Positions 10,541 through 20,045 of a DNA stretch of 64,000 nucleotides are shown piece by piece. Positions within the stretch are counted from its first letter, which is position 1; every line of letters starts with the position of its first letter. The notes beneath the pieces are model-generated. The model was not told the origin of the DNA, made no database searches, and saw only the letters and a program-made list of their open reading frames with translations. This DNA comes from Berberis thunbergii (lineage: Eukaryota; Streptophyta; Magnoliopsida; Ranunculales; Berberidaceae), in the NCBI GenBank assembly GCA_003290165.1, contig QNQO01009152.1, forward strand, positions 1 through 64,000, written 5' to 3'. A program made the position numbers and the translations under genes.

Positions 10541-12822
10541 GTCAACATGGAATCAGTCATAGACTTTCGTGTCCTACTACACATCAGCAAAATGGGATAG
10601 CTGAAAGGAAACACAGACATATCATTGACTCTGCCCTTACTCTGCTTGCTCATTCCTCACTTCCCATAAAATTCTGGGATGAAGCTGTCAAAACATCAGT
10701 ATATCTTATCAATAGAGTTCCTTCTACTGTTCTTAAGGGATGTTCTCCATTTGAAATGTTGTACCACAGAATTCCTGATTATAAGGCTTTAAAAGTTTTT
10801 GGTTGCTCTTGTTTCCCAAATATTAGACCCTATAATTCAAATAAACTGCAGTTTAGGTCAGGTGAGTGTATTTTTCTTGGTTATAGCTTACAACATAAAG
10901 GCTATAAATGTCTTTCCCAAACTGGTCGTATTTACATGTCTAGGGATGTTGTGTTTAGAGAGACTCATTTTCCTTATCCTGGGTGGCATTCTAGCTCTTC
11001 TAAATCCATCTCTGCTACTCAGGATCATACTTCAGTGTCTGCCACTATTCCTTTATTTTCTCCTCATCCTAATAATGTTTCTACTCATGGTCAATTGGCT
11101 ACTTCCTCTCATCCAGTATTCCATCAGGATTCTTCTCATATTACTCACAGTCCTGCTTCCAGTCCTATCCATACTCCTACTACTGCACATCCTACTGCAT
11201 TTCCTACTACACCTCCTATTGCACCTCTTACTACACCTCCTACTGCACCAATTATTCCACCTAGTAGTGCTCGTGGTGCCACTGGACATCCTATGATCAC
11301 GAGGTCAAAAATTGGTATATATAAGCCTAAAGTCTACATAACTTCAGCTGAGCCTTCAAATCTCATTGAAGCATTAGAAACTCCTCATTGGATGTCTGCT
11401 ATGCAAAATGAATACTTGGCCTTAATGCGGAACAACACATGGTCCCTGGTAGATCCTCCAGATAATAGGTCCATAGTTGGTTGTAAATGGATTTTTAAGA
11501 TCAAAGAGAATGCAGATGGATCAGTTTACAGAATTAAAGCTCGTTTGGTTGCCAGAGGTTTTCAACAAGAGACTGGGTTTGATTATGCTGAAACTTTCAG
11601 TTCAGTAGTTAAACCAACTACTATCAGAATCATACTCTCCCTAGCTGTTACTTATGGTTGGCAAGTTTCTCAACTAGATGTTAATAATGCCTTTTTGAAT
11701 GGAGAGCTACAAGAGGAGGTATACATGATGCAACCTCCAGGCTTCATTGATTCTTCACATCCCAGGGCTGTTTGCAAGCTAAACAAGGCTCTGTATGGTC
11801 TTACGCAAGCCCCTCGGGCTTGGTTTGATAAACTAAGTCATACTCTTCACTTGCTTGGTTTTACATCAACTAAGTCTGATTCTTCTCTGTTTATCGGACT
11901 ATCTCCTTCTCCTATATTTCTTCTGGTCTATGTGGATGATATACTTGTTACTGGAGCTAATGCACAGGATGTGTCACAGTTGATTAGTCAGCTAAATGCT
12001 AAATTCTCCCTGAAGGATCTAGGCCAGGCTCATTATTTTCTTGGTATACAGGTTCAGCAAACTCTCAATGGTATGTTCTTGTCACAGTCCAAGTATGTTA
12101 ATGATCTGCTTTGTCGAGCTAAGATGCAATTTGCAAATGGCTCACCTACTCCTATGAGTGGTGGTGAAAAATTGTTTGCAACAGGAAGTGATCCGATTCA
12201 AGACATTCATTTGTATAGAAGCATAGTTGGTGCATTGCAGTATGTGACAATCACCAGACCTGAAATTGCTTACTCAGTCAATAGAGTATGTCAGTTTATG
12301 CAGAACCCTCTTGTATCTCATTGGCGTGTTGTGAAGCGAATTCTGCGCTATCTCAAAGCTACATCTAATCTTGGCCTACATATAGCTCCGACTCCTTCTT
12401 TCAATTTAACTGGGTATTGTGATGCAGATTGGGCATCTGATCCCAATGACAGAAGGTCAACCTCTGGTTACTGTGTCTATCTGGGTACTAATCTAATATC
12501 TTGGTCTTCGAAGAAACAAAGTGTTGTCTCGAGGAGCAGCACTGAGGCTGAGTACAGAAGTCTTGCTGCCCTTACAGATGAAATCACATGGTTACAGTCA
12601 CTATTTTCTGAGTTAAAGCTTCGATGTTCAACTCCAGTTATCTGGTGTGATAACAAGAACACAGTCATGCTTAGTGCCAATCCCGTGCTTCATTCTAGGA
12701 CTAGACATATTGAGATTGATGCAATCACTTTAGCCATCTTGTCCCCTTCGCCGAGCTACTCTTCACTTTGTACCTGTTGTTCACAATATTACCTTCCTAA
12801 TCATAATTTTGATGATGGCTAG
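10512..12822 (+). pseudogene. Copia integrase C-terminal half, reverse transcriptase and RNase H
   Basis: After the G-run one long frame continues with the DDE glutamate context (HQQNGIAERKHRHI). It then has the proline- and threonine-rich spacer (about 11140-11260), the RT ([25 protein letters not shown] and catalytic [13 protein letters not shown] near 11930) and RNase H (GYCDADWASDPNDRRSTSGY, SSTEAEYRSL). The conserved catalytic residues of RT and RNase H are present. The last about 35 codons after RHIEID are foreign, so the natural C-terminus is lost. Confidence 0.9.
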
Positions 12823-13305
12823 AAGCCAATTCTATGTTGTATGTACTTCTTTGTAGATCTTTTCTATTTTCCATAGTTGGTTGTATGTTTTTATTCCTAT
12901 CTTCCAAGTCACATTTTTGAAGAATTCCCAAGGAATTTGTATGTGGGATTTTTTGGTATTAAATTTCATTTACCACCTTCCAATTTTTCCTTGTGATCTC
13001 TAACCATTATTGAGTATTCTTCCTAGTACCACCTTGTTGTTCTGTTTTCTTACCCCTTTGGATCAATCTACTTTCAAAACCCTTTCTTCAATTCATAATC
13101 TTCTCCTTTTGTTATTAGACTTTGATGATAAAATCTACCATACATTTGCCTTTTTCGTACCCAAAGACACAACAATCAACACGTAACAAAATCCTCCAAA
13201 GATAATCAATAATAACCTCATCAAGCTATCCTTATATGTTTACTTAGCACATACTATATAGGTCATTATATTATTACTTATATGTTTACTTATCCAAAAA
13301 TGTTA
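12823..13305. other. Intergenic AT-rich DNA
   Basis: No coding, RNA or repeat signal can be supported here. It lies between the broken end of copia 1 and a small inverted-repeat element. Confidence 0.4.
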
Positions 13306-13460
13306 GGAAATCAGGTATTTGCAACCATGTTTTGCAACAAGGGTGACGTGGCGTGATCTCAAAATAATGATGAAATCATTAAAAAAGTTTGTGTATCTCG
13401 AGGTTGTAAAAAACTTCTTCTAATGATGCCGCATCATTTTGGTTGCAAAACCTAATTCCC
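13306..13460. mobile_element. Small MITE with about 20-bp terminal inverted repeats
   Basis: The left end GGAAATCAGGTATTTGCAAC is nearly the reverse complement of the right end (GGGAATTAGGTTTTGCAACC when inverted). A TA dinucleotide flanks each end (13304-13305 and 13461-13462), which would fit a Tc1/mariner-type duplication. Two bases can match by chance, so the superfamily is uncertain. There is no coding capacity. Confidence 0.6.
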
Positions 13461-13737
13461 TAACCTCACTCTTACTTATCTTATAATAATCAAGTTGGAA
13501 ACATGAATCAAACAGGGAAACATCAATCTCCATAATTTTTCCTCTTTTTCTATAGTAGTTTAGATCTTTTTAATTACTTTCAAGTTAAGTGTTACTTCAC
13601 AAACAGGGAAAAGATGAGGGTAGGTTAGTTGATTTTGATAATCCATCCCTTAGAATCTTGGGGTTGGTTTGAAACATGTATTATTAATGAAGAAGACCTA
13701 AGAAGCTTGTAATAAATTGAAAAAAGCTAATGAATCA
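13461..13737. other. AT-rich DNA, nothing recognised
   Basis: No open frame or repeat can be supported between the small MITE and the left limit of the duplicated GPAT upstream block. Confidence 0.4.
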
Positions 13738-15527
13738 ACTTCAAGTTGGAGAAGCATAACATCTTGTATTTTAATTTCAACAAACTTGGAGATTCAACAT
13801 GAATCATCAAGAAGAATTAAAGTGGCCTGGTCCCCAAGTTAGCTAGCATTCAATTTCAATTTGGACTAATTAATCTAGCTTAGCTCAGAGCTAAGTTTGC
13901 TTAATATGAATTTTGTTGACTATTTTTCATATTTGGTAATGATCTTAATTGCTTGGCCCCCAGTTGATGAAGTTTTAACATCAACTGATGAATTTGTTTT
14001 TGAAATTTTCCAAAGATGTAACGAAGTTTTGTTTCGATAAAATTAAATATATAAGTTTATAGAAAGAAGTAATGGTTTTGATTCTTAAAACGAGAAAATT
14101 GAAAAAAGCATTTAGGTCAACATGAAATGCAAGAGGAAACTAAAACAAAAAATAGATTAAAATGTTTGATAGATAAAGGGGAGAGAACTTTGTATTATGT
14201 TCATTAATTGGTGAATTTGCAGACAATTTTGTTGAGAGGTCAATTTAAAAAAAAAACTTGAACTCTTTTAATTTTCATTTTTTTCAAGTAATGTTTCTTT
14301 AATTTCTGTTGTACTATGCTCATGAAACGAAATTAAAGAGATGTTGACAAGGTTGGTAGCGCATTCTTGTTGCATTGGTATCAACAGATAAGGGATTTCA
14401 AAAAATTAATTGATTTGATAGAAAGAAATCAATATCAATTTGATAAGAAAAGAAAATTTGTTGATTGTAATATTCAGCTGGTGCTTGGTTTTTTTTTTTT
14501 TTTTAAAGCCATAGGCTTGGATTAATAAACTAGTCTATCTGTGGCAGACGCCAAGTTATGAGCCTCTACAGATATACTTACATTACCAAAAAGAAGCAAA
14601 AGAAGCAAGCGTGTAATATTACATGTGAGTGAACGCCAGACAAAAAGAGATCCGGGTCCATTTCAGTACAATAAGCGTATACACTAATCAAGAACTAATT
14701 GAATTTGATTTGACAGAAAGAGATCCAGGTCCATTTCAATAAAAATCTTCTTGTTTGGCCAAAAAATAAAAAATAAAAAAATTCGGGTCCATTTGATACG
14801 AAACAACAATTCTAGCCAGTCATATTTAATTTGCTAGTCTTTTTAGGTTTTTTTTTATACTTCTACATTTTCTATAGATAGTGCGTTTGTGATTGAGTTT
14901 TAAAGAAAATGGATAAATAAAAAAAAATAAAAAAAACCTAGCAAACATGGCTGGCTAAACTTACTTGATACGAAAACAACATTATTGAAAAAATAAAATA
15001 AATAATCAGATCGAAACTTGCTTGTTCTTACATATCGTATTAGGCACCTAAACCGGTTTTCTTTACCGAATTTCATGTATGTTTGACCCTCACCATTGCC
15101 AACCCTACATTTTTCTCTACAGAATGGTAGGCCAAGCATTTCTTCAAAGCTAGCTAGCTGAACAACTGGTTGTAGACATGGAATTATGGGATTCTCGTTA
15201 ATGGCAATAGCGAATAATTTGAAGGCAACTACACATACACACACATGGGTGATTAAGCGCGGCAATGTGTTTGTTGGAAGTTTTCTATCTGTACCTTAGG
15301 ACTTTATGTCCCGTAGCTCACACATGAAGTTTTTAACAAGATCCGATCTTAGAAATAACATATGTCTATGTAGAGTCTGTCTATGTAAAGTCTGAATCCT
15401 GAACCTGTAGTTTCATTTGTCACAACTCTACTAACTAGTTGGTATTCGTTAGCCACTTAACATGTCACTCTCCCATACTTTGTTTAGATTCTTCAATCAC
15501 GATGCTCTAAGAGGATTCCATTTTTGC

Positions 15528-15665
15528 TAATGGCATGACAACTCAGTGGGTAAAGCTTGACGGATGGTACTACTAGGTCATGGGTTCAAACCCACTTTGC
15601 TGCATTTTTATGGGTTCTGAGATCCTATAAAAACCCTGCTTGCTAACGACATCTGGGATGGAAGG
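15528..15665 (+). mobile_element. tRNA-derived SINE-like sequence
   Basis: Positions about 15533-15595 resemble a tRNA-derived head, with an A-box-like stretch 'aactcagtgggtaaagc' and a B-box-like 'gggttcaaaccc' near 15582-15593. A tail 'tgagatcctataaaaaccct' follows. In block C (about 62140-62250) the B box is deleted but the tail remains. A diverged relative of the tail lies near 18815-18850. No target duplication is clear. Confidence 0.45.
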
Positions 15666-16239
15666 GAAAAAAAAGAAAAACAAACGATCTCAGTTTAGCT
15701 TGCAAAAAAATGAAATGCGAAAGAAAAATTAAGTAATATTTATTTATTATTTTCGAAGAAACATGGAAAAATAGTTGTTCCAGTTGTGCTCCCAATTGTC
15801 ACATAATGTCAATGTCTGGAAACAGTACATCTGTTAGGTAAGCTAACTCAAGGCACTCTGTAGGGCTTCATCAAAGCCCTTGGTGCTTGGTTAATTAAAC
15901 CACCACTCTCCTTAACTCCACACCTTAATTTTTATACATCTCATAATCCTCTTTTATTATCCAAAAAAAAAAACTATTTTTTTCACTGTTTACCAAACCC
16001 TAAAAAATCGCGCATTCGTGATTAGCAGTAAAAATATAAGTTTATATGGATTGTTAATCTAATGATCGGTGGAGGTCGAAGTACATCGAGGAACTGTAAT
16101 TTCACGCTTCAAAATAATTTCTTGTGGTGTGAAAATGAGAATATGATGTATTTTTATATGAAGTTATTTTCATAAACTTTCTAACTACCAACATCCAAGA
16201 ACAGAGAAAAAGAAAGAGCTAATAAGCAAAACCCTTTAA

Positions 16240-16372
16240 AGCAACCAGCTCCTAAAAACTATAAAGTAGGCTAATTTAATGTGTGTAGACATAGTTGGAT
16301 CAATTTCAACTACTCTCATCACCCCACTCTTTCAAAACCACACATTACTTTCAAATTAATAACAATATCAAC
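16240..16372 (+). promoter_or_regulatory. Putative GPAT6 core promoter and leader
   Basis: A TATA-like CTATAAAG sits at 16259-16266, about 200 bp before the family-supported ATG. An ATG at 16279 opens a 26-codon upstream frame ending in TAA at 16357-16359. In block C the same ATG reads TTG. With a start site about 30 bp after the TATA motif this ATG would fall outside the transcript, so its role is unclear. Confidence 0.4.
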
Positions 16373-16465
16373 ATGAATCCCTACTTTTCCCTCCTCTTTA
16401 AATCCTCCTTGCTCACCTCATGCACCTCTCAATTTCATAGCACTCCTCTTCCCTTTGCATTCCAT

Positions 16466-18437
16466 ATGGCAACATTCAAGACTTCTCTTCGAGGCGACCG
16501 ATGTTTCGATCCCATTTCGAATTGCTCATCGGAAGGGAGATCGAACCAAACTGTGGCTGCAGACCTAGATGGAACACTTCTTGTATCACGTAGCGCTTTT
16601 CCTTACTACATGTTGGTTGCCATTGAAGCCGGAAGCCTATTAAGAGGACTAGTCCTACTTACATCAGTTCCATTTGTATATTTCACCTACATATTTTTAT
16701 CCGAGCAATTCGCTATAAAGATCTTCATTTTTATTGCTTTTGGCGGTTTGAAAATAAATGACATTGAACTTGTGTCAAGATCAGTGTTACCTAAGTTTTA
16801 TGCCGAAGATGTTCACCCAGAGACTTGGAGAGTGTTTGGTGCATTCGGAAAGCGATATGTTGTTACGGCAAACCCAAGGATCATGGTTGAACCATTTGTG
16901 AAGAATTATCTTGGGGTGGACAAGGTTCTTGGCACTGAAGTTGAAGTGACAAAATCTGGGAGGGCTACTGGATTTGTCAAGCAACCTGGTGTTCTTGTTG
17001 GGGAACATAAAAAGGAGGCTCTTGTGAGGGAATTTGGAGACTATTTGCCAGATTTGGGATTGGGAGATAGTGAGACTGATCAAGATTTCATGTCTATTTG
17101 CAAGGTTTGATTTCACTCACTTAATTATCTTGATTTTCATTTTTAGTATAGACATATATAGAGCTAACAATAGTTTTGAATTGATTTTTCGGGTGCATAT
17201 TTAGGCAAAAAATGACATCTATTTTTCTTTATATTAAAAAAAACATATTTTGATACATCAAAAGTTTCGGTAATCCTACGGCTAGATGTGATCGAAATGT
17301 CAATATGATCACATGATATATCCAACATTAGAAAATTCCATTTATCTAAATTACCATAAAACTTTCATTGTATTCTGTATCTTATACATCTATGATGTTG
17401 TTCCTTGAATTTTCAAAACTATAATGATCAATTAGAGATCATAGGAAAATCCAAATAAAAGGTCCACCTTCTGTGTGTGTGATTTTACATGTTTTTTGAA
17501 TGTGGACGACACCGAATTAATGAACTAGGCCTAGCTAATTGCGTAACAATTGTTTTGTGTAATGCAGGAAGGCTACATGGTACCAAGAACCAAATGCAAT
17601 CCAGTACCAAGAAACAAGCTGTTAAGGCCAATAATCTTTCATGATGGGAGGTTTGTTCAAAGACCCACACCTCTAATGGCTCTCTTGACCTTCTTATGGC
17701 TCCCAATTGGTTTCATACTCTCCCTTATGAGAGTTTACTTCAACATCTTTTTGCCTGAAAGATATGCATGGTACATGTACAAGTTTCTTGGCATTAAGGT
17801 CATTGTTAAAGGAAACCCTCCTCCTCCCCCTACAAATGGCAAGAGGGGTGTACTTTTTATCTGCAATCACAGAACTGTTTTGGATCCCATTGTCACCGCA
17901 GTGGCCTTGAGGCGAAAGATAAGTTGTGTCACATACAGTATTAGTAAGTTTACAGAAATTATTTCACCTATTAAGACTGTGGCACTATCGCGAGAAAGGG
18001 AGAAAGATGCTGCCTACATCAAGAGTTTACTTGAAGAAGGCGATTTGGTTATTTGCCCTGAGGGGACTACATGTCGAGAACCATTTTTACTGAGGTTCAG
18101 TGCACTTTTCGCTGAGCTGACTGATAGGATTGTGCCTGTGGCAATCAACACAAAGCAGACTGTGTTCCATGGAACGACTAGCAGGGGAATGAAATTAATG
18201 GACCCTTATTTCGTGTTCATGAATCCTAGGCCTACTTACGAAATTACATTCTTGAATCAGTTGCCCATGGAGCTTACATGCAAGGCAGGGAAGTCTCCGA
18301 TTGAAGTTGCTAATTACATCCAGCGAGTACTTGCAGGGACTTTGGGGTTCGAATGCACCAACTTAACTAGGAAAGACAAGTATATGATGCTTGCAGGAAA
18401 TGATGGCAGCGTACCCTCCAAGAAAGAAAAGGATTAA
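16466..18437 (+). CDS. GPAT6: GPAT6-like glycerol-3-phosphate acyltransferase (two exons)
   Basis: Exon 1 is 16466-17104 (213 codons). The intron is 17105-17567 (GT..AG). Exon 2 is 17568-18437. The product is 502 residues, the usual length for the land-plant GPAT4/6/8 group. These enzymes act at the ER. They move acyl groups from acyl-CoA to the sn-2 position of glycerol-3-phosphate and remove the phosphate, giving 2-monoacylglycerol for cutin. The phosphatase-like domain has DLDGT (33-37) and GDxxxD (200-205). The PlsC domain has NHRTVLD (H314, D319), [10 protein letters not shown] (from 377) and IVPVA (401-405). Hydrophobic segments lie near 44-92 and 248-273. The chosen ATG gives the family N-terminus ([20 protein letters not shown]). 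An in-frame ATG at 16373 would add 31 residues. No motif is damaged. The GPAT6 assignment over GPAT4/8 rests on overall resemblance. Confidence 0.93.
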
Positions 18438-18450
18438 TAGAAAAGAGTGA

Positions 18451-18570
18451 GGCGAGGAAACGAGCGAGGGGAGGGAGGTGGCGGGGTGGGAGCCGTTCCC
18501 AAGCGGGGTGGACGGCTCCCACCCCGCCACCTCCCTCCCCTCGCTCGTTTCCTCGACATTTAGAATTCCC
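18451..18570. mobile_element. Foldback MITE with a perfect 44-bp inverted repeat, 15 bp after the GPAT6 stop
   Basis: The left arm 18453-18496 and right arm 18512-18555 are exact reverse complements over 44 bp, with a 15-nt loop. The right end continues as GACATTTAGAATT, the family terminus seen at 27494-27696. The left terminus is damaged (no TTCTAAATGTC), and no clean 9-bp target duplication is seen. The element would lie in the GPAT6 3' UTR. Confidence 0.85.
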
Positions 18571-18896
18571 CACAGAAAAATTTAAGAACTTTGAAGTTTG
18601 TTAATTTTGATTGTATGAAAGTTATAGTTGAAAATAATTATAGAATTTTTATGTCATATGTATATGTTTCTTCAATATATATATATGTTGACATTGATGG
18701 GTAGAACCTACATCCTTTTTCTAAACCTTATACATAGTTTTCAATATCTCAACTCTCAAGCTCAAGTAACGAAAGGTGGTTAATAGGGTACTAGCTTAGC
18801 TGATAGACTTGTGACGGATGGTTCTGGGATCCAATAAAAACAAAAGACAAATCTTGTATTGTTGAAATGAAGGGGTATCAACTCGTTGAACCTCTG
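18571..18896. other. GPAT6 3' flank, AT-rich
   Basis: A candidate AATATA-type polyadenylation region and a TA repeat lie near 18676-18687. A degraded SINE-tail-like stretch (ttctgggatccaataaaaac) lies near 18821-18840. No gene is seen. Confidence 0.4.
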
Positions 18897-19540
18897 CACT
18901 ACAAAAAAATGAAAATCAGCAACAGCGGTTTACCGTTGCTAAATAAAAAAAGCGTAGTTAAAATGAATCAGCAACAGCTCACGATCGTCACAATACCCTT
19001 GCTATTTGAATCTTCGCTAAAATATAATAGCAACGGTATACTATTCCGTAGCTAATTGGCAACGACTAAAAACCATCACTAAGTTGCATAGATTCCGTCG
19101 CTAAACAAATTTTAATTCAAAGGTTTTATTTGAGACAGTAGTAATGGCGACGATTTTTAAAATGTTTGAGACGGCTAAGGCTGTCACAAACTGACAAAAT
19201 AGAAACGGCATTTGTCGTGGCTATTTAGTGACAGCTTCAAACCGTTGCTAAGGCTGTATCAAATTGACAAAATAATGATGGCATTTGTTGTGGCTATTTG
19301 GCGACAGCTTCAAACCGTTACTAAGGCTGTATCAAATTGACAAAATAGTCACGGCCTTTGACGACGGCTTCAGACCGTTGCTAAGTTGCAACTTCTGAAA
19401 CGGCTGCAACTGCATCAAATTGACAAAATAGAGACGGCATTTGCCGTGGCTATTTTACAACAGTTTCTGACCGTCGCTAAATTTTTCAAAATAAAGATGA
19501 CATCTGCAGTTGCTAAAACTAACTTGTTGTAGCTAAAAAA
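18897..19540. mobile_element. CACTA (En/Spm)-like non-autonomous fragment
   Basis: The left end reads CACTACAAAAAAATGAAAA, the characteristic CACTA terminus, followed by many short subterminal motifs of the type 'gcaacgg' and 'gacggc'. The right side contains TTGTTGTAG near 19530 rather than a clean TTTTGTAGTG, so that end is degraded or truncated. There is no transposase. Subterminal motif arrays of this kind bind CACTA transposases in known elements. Confidence 0.65.
19187..19487 (+). repeat. Four tandem units of about 71-83 bp inside the CACTA-like fragment
   Basis: Units start near 19187, 19260, 19334 and 19417, each beginning 'aaattgacaaaata' or a close variant. Each then has 'acggcatttgtcgtggctat' or a variant, and a 'ccgttgctaa' motif. 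They are diverged, so expansion is old. Confidence 0.75.
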
Positions 19541-19755
19541 ATTACTAATGAAAATTCATTTTTTATAATGAAATTAGTTTTCTCCTAGTAAATTTCGATT
19601 GCAAACAACATAACGGTGAATGGAAAGAATATATACAAAAATTGCAATTTCTTTCAAATCATCCGTGAATATCATTTCTAACAACAAAGCTCATTTAAAG
19701 AGAAAGGAATATATACAAGCCCTTTCAATGAAAATGATATTTACATTGTTATCCA
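19541..19755. other. AT-rich spacer, nothing recognised
   Basis: No supported feature lies between the CACTA-like fragment and the stop codon of the transporter exon on the other strand. Confidence 0.4.
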
Positions 19756-20045
19756 TCAAAAAACAGGGCACCCTTTAGTCTGTATCCCTGGAGCAGTAGG
19801 GCATTTAGCCAAAGGACAATGATCATCGGCGTCCATACCCCACCACGTTACACCCGATATATTTTGCATTTGCAATGTTAAGTAGACTAATACCCTCATG
19901 AAAGCAACTCCAGCATCCAGGCCAGCTGATAAAATGTATGTATGTTTAGCCCACCAACCCTTGTACCTATTGTATATATAAATGTTGAAGAAGAATCCAA
20001 CTACAGCCCAAGTAGCGTGGTTAACTGACCTAGTAAGGGGCATGC
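19756..20045 (-). pseudogene. Oligopeptide transporter (OPT family) C-terminal exon, orphan fragment
   Basis: The minus-strand frame encodes the end of a plant OPT transporter: NHATWAVVGFFFNIYIYNRY, KGWWAKHTYILSAGLDAGVA and DDHCPLAKCPTAPGIQTKGC, then PVF and a stop. OPT proteins import small peptides or metal chelates across membranes with about 12-16 helices. Only about 90 residues, the last one or two helices, are present. The sequence that should encode the rest (above 20045) is instead LINE DNA. The FMRVL segment where FMGVL is usual hints at decay. Probably a gene fragment. Confidence 0.8.

Larger units (their letters stand above)
8990..12720 (+). mobile_element. Ty1/copia element 1, truncated at both ends, no LTRs
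   Basis: The order is end of gag (CCHC), protease, GAG-pre-integrase, integrase, reverse transcriptase and RNase H, as in all copia elements. It is the same family as the element at 21728-27267: gag, integrase and RT peptides match closely. The first about 250 residues of gag and the 5' LTR are missing. The 3' side breaks off in RNase H after RTRHIEID (about 12720), followed by unrelated sequence. No LTR or polypurine tract follows. Confidence 0.9.
13738..16465 (+). repeat. Duplicated block A: GPAT6 upstream region
   Basis: This is the reference copy of a block present three times. Positions 13738-15225 match 46029-47432 (block B). Positions 14211-14562 match 49451-49796, and 14563 onward matches 61190 onward (block C). 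A T-run at 14489-14504 and a SINE-like sequence at 15528-15665 lie within. Apart from these and the promoter next to GPAT6, no gene is supported. The upstream limit is where blocks A and B stop matching. Confidence 0.85.

Noticed and set aside
14900..15265. 121-codon minus-strand frame present almost unchanged at 61514-61879
   Set aside because: The two copies are in a very recent duplication, so conservation is expected. Block B has a frame-breaking indel, and no family is recognised.
15528..15600. Possible tRNA gene (B-box-like GGTTCAAACCC)
   Set aside because: No cloverleaf with acceptor stem can be formed by eye. The A and B boxes plus the following tail fit a SINE relic better.
16295..16465. 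Longer GPAT6 N-terminus starting at 16295 or 16373
   Set aside because: Position 16295 is a TTG. The 16373 ATG is in frame but adds 31 residues absent from the family, whose N-terminus aligns with the ATG at 16466.
19187..19487. Regular repeats that might suggest a CRISPR-like array
   Set aside because: The units are adjacent, diverged and without unique spacers, and the setting is a plant CACTA-like element.
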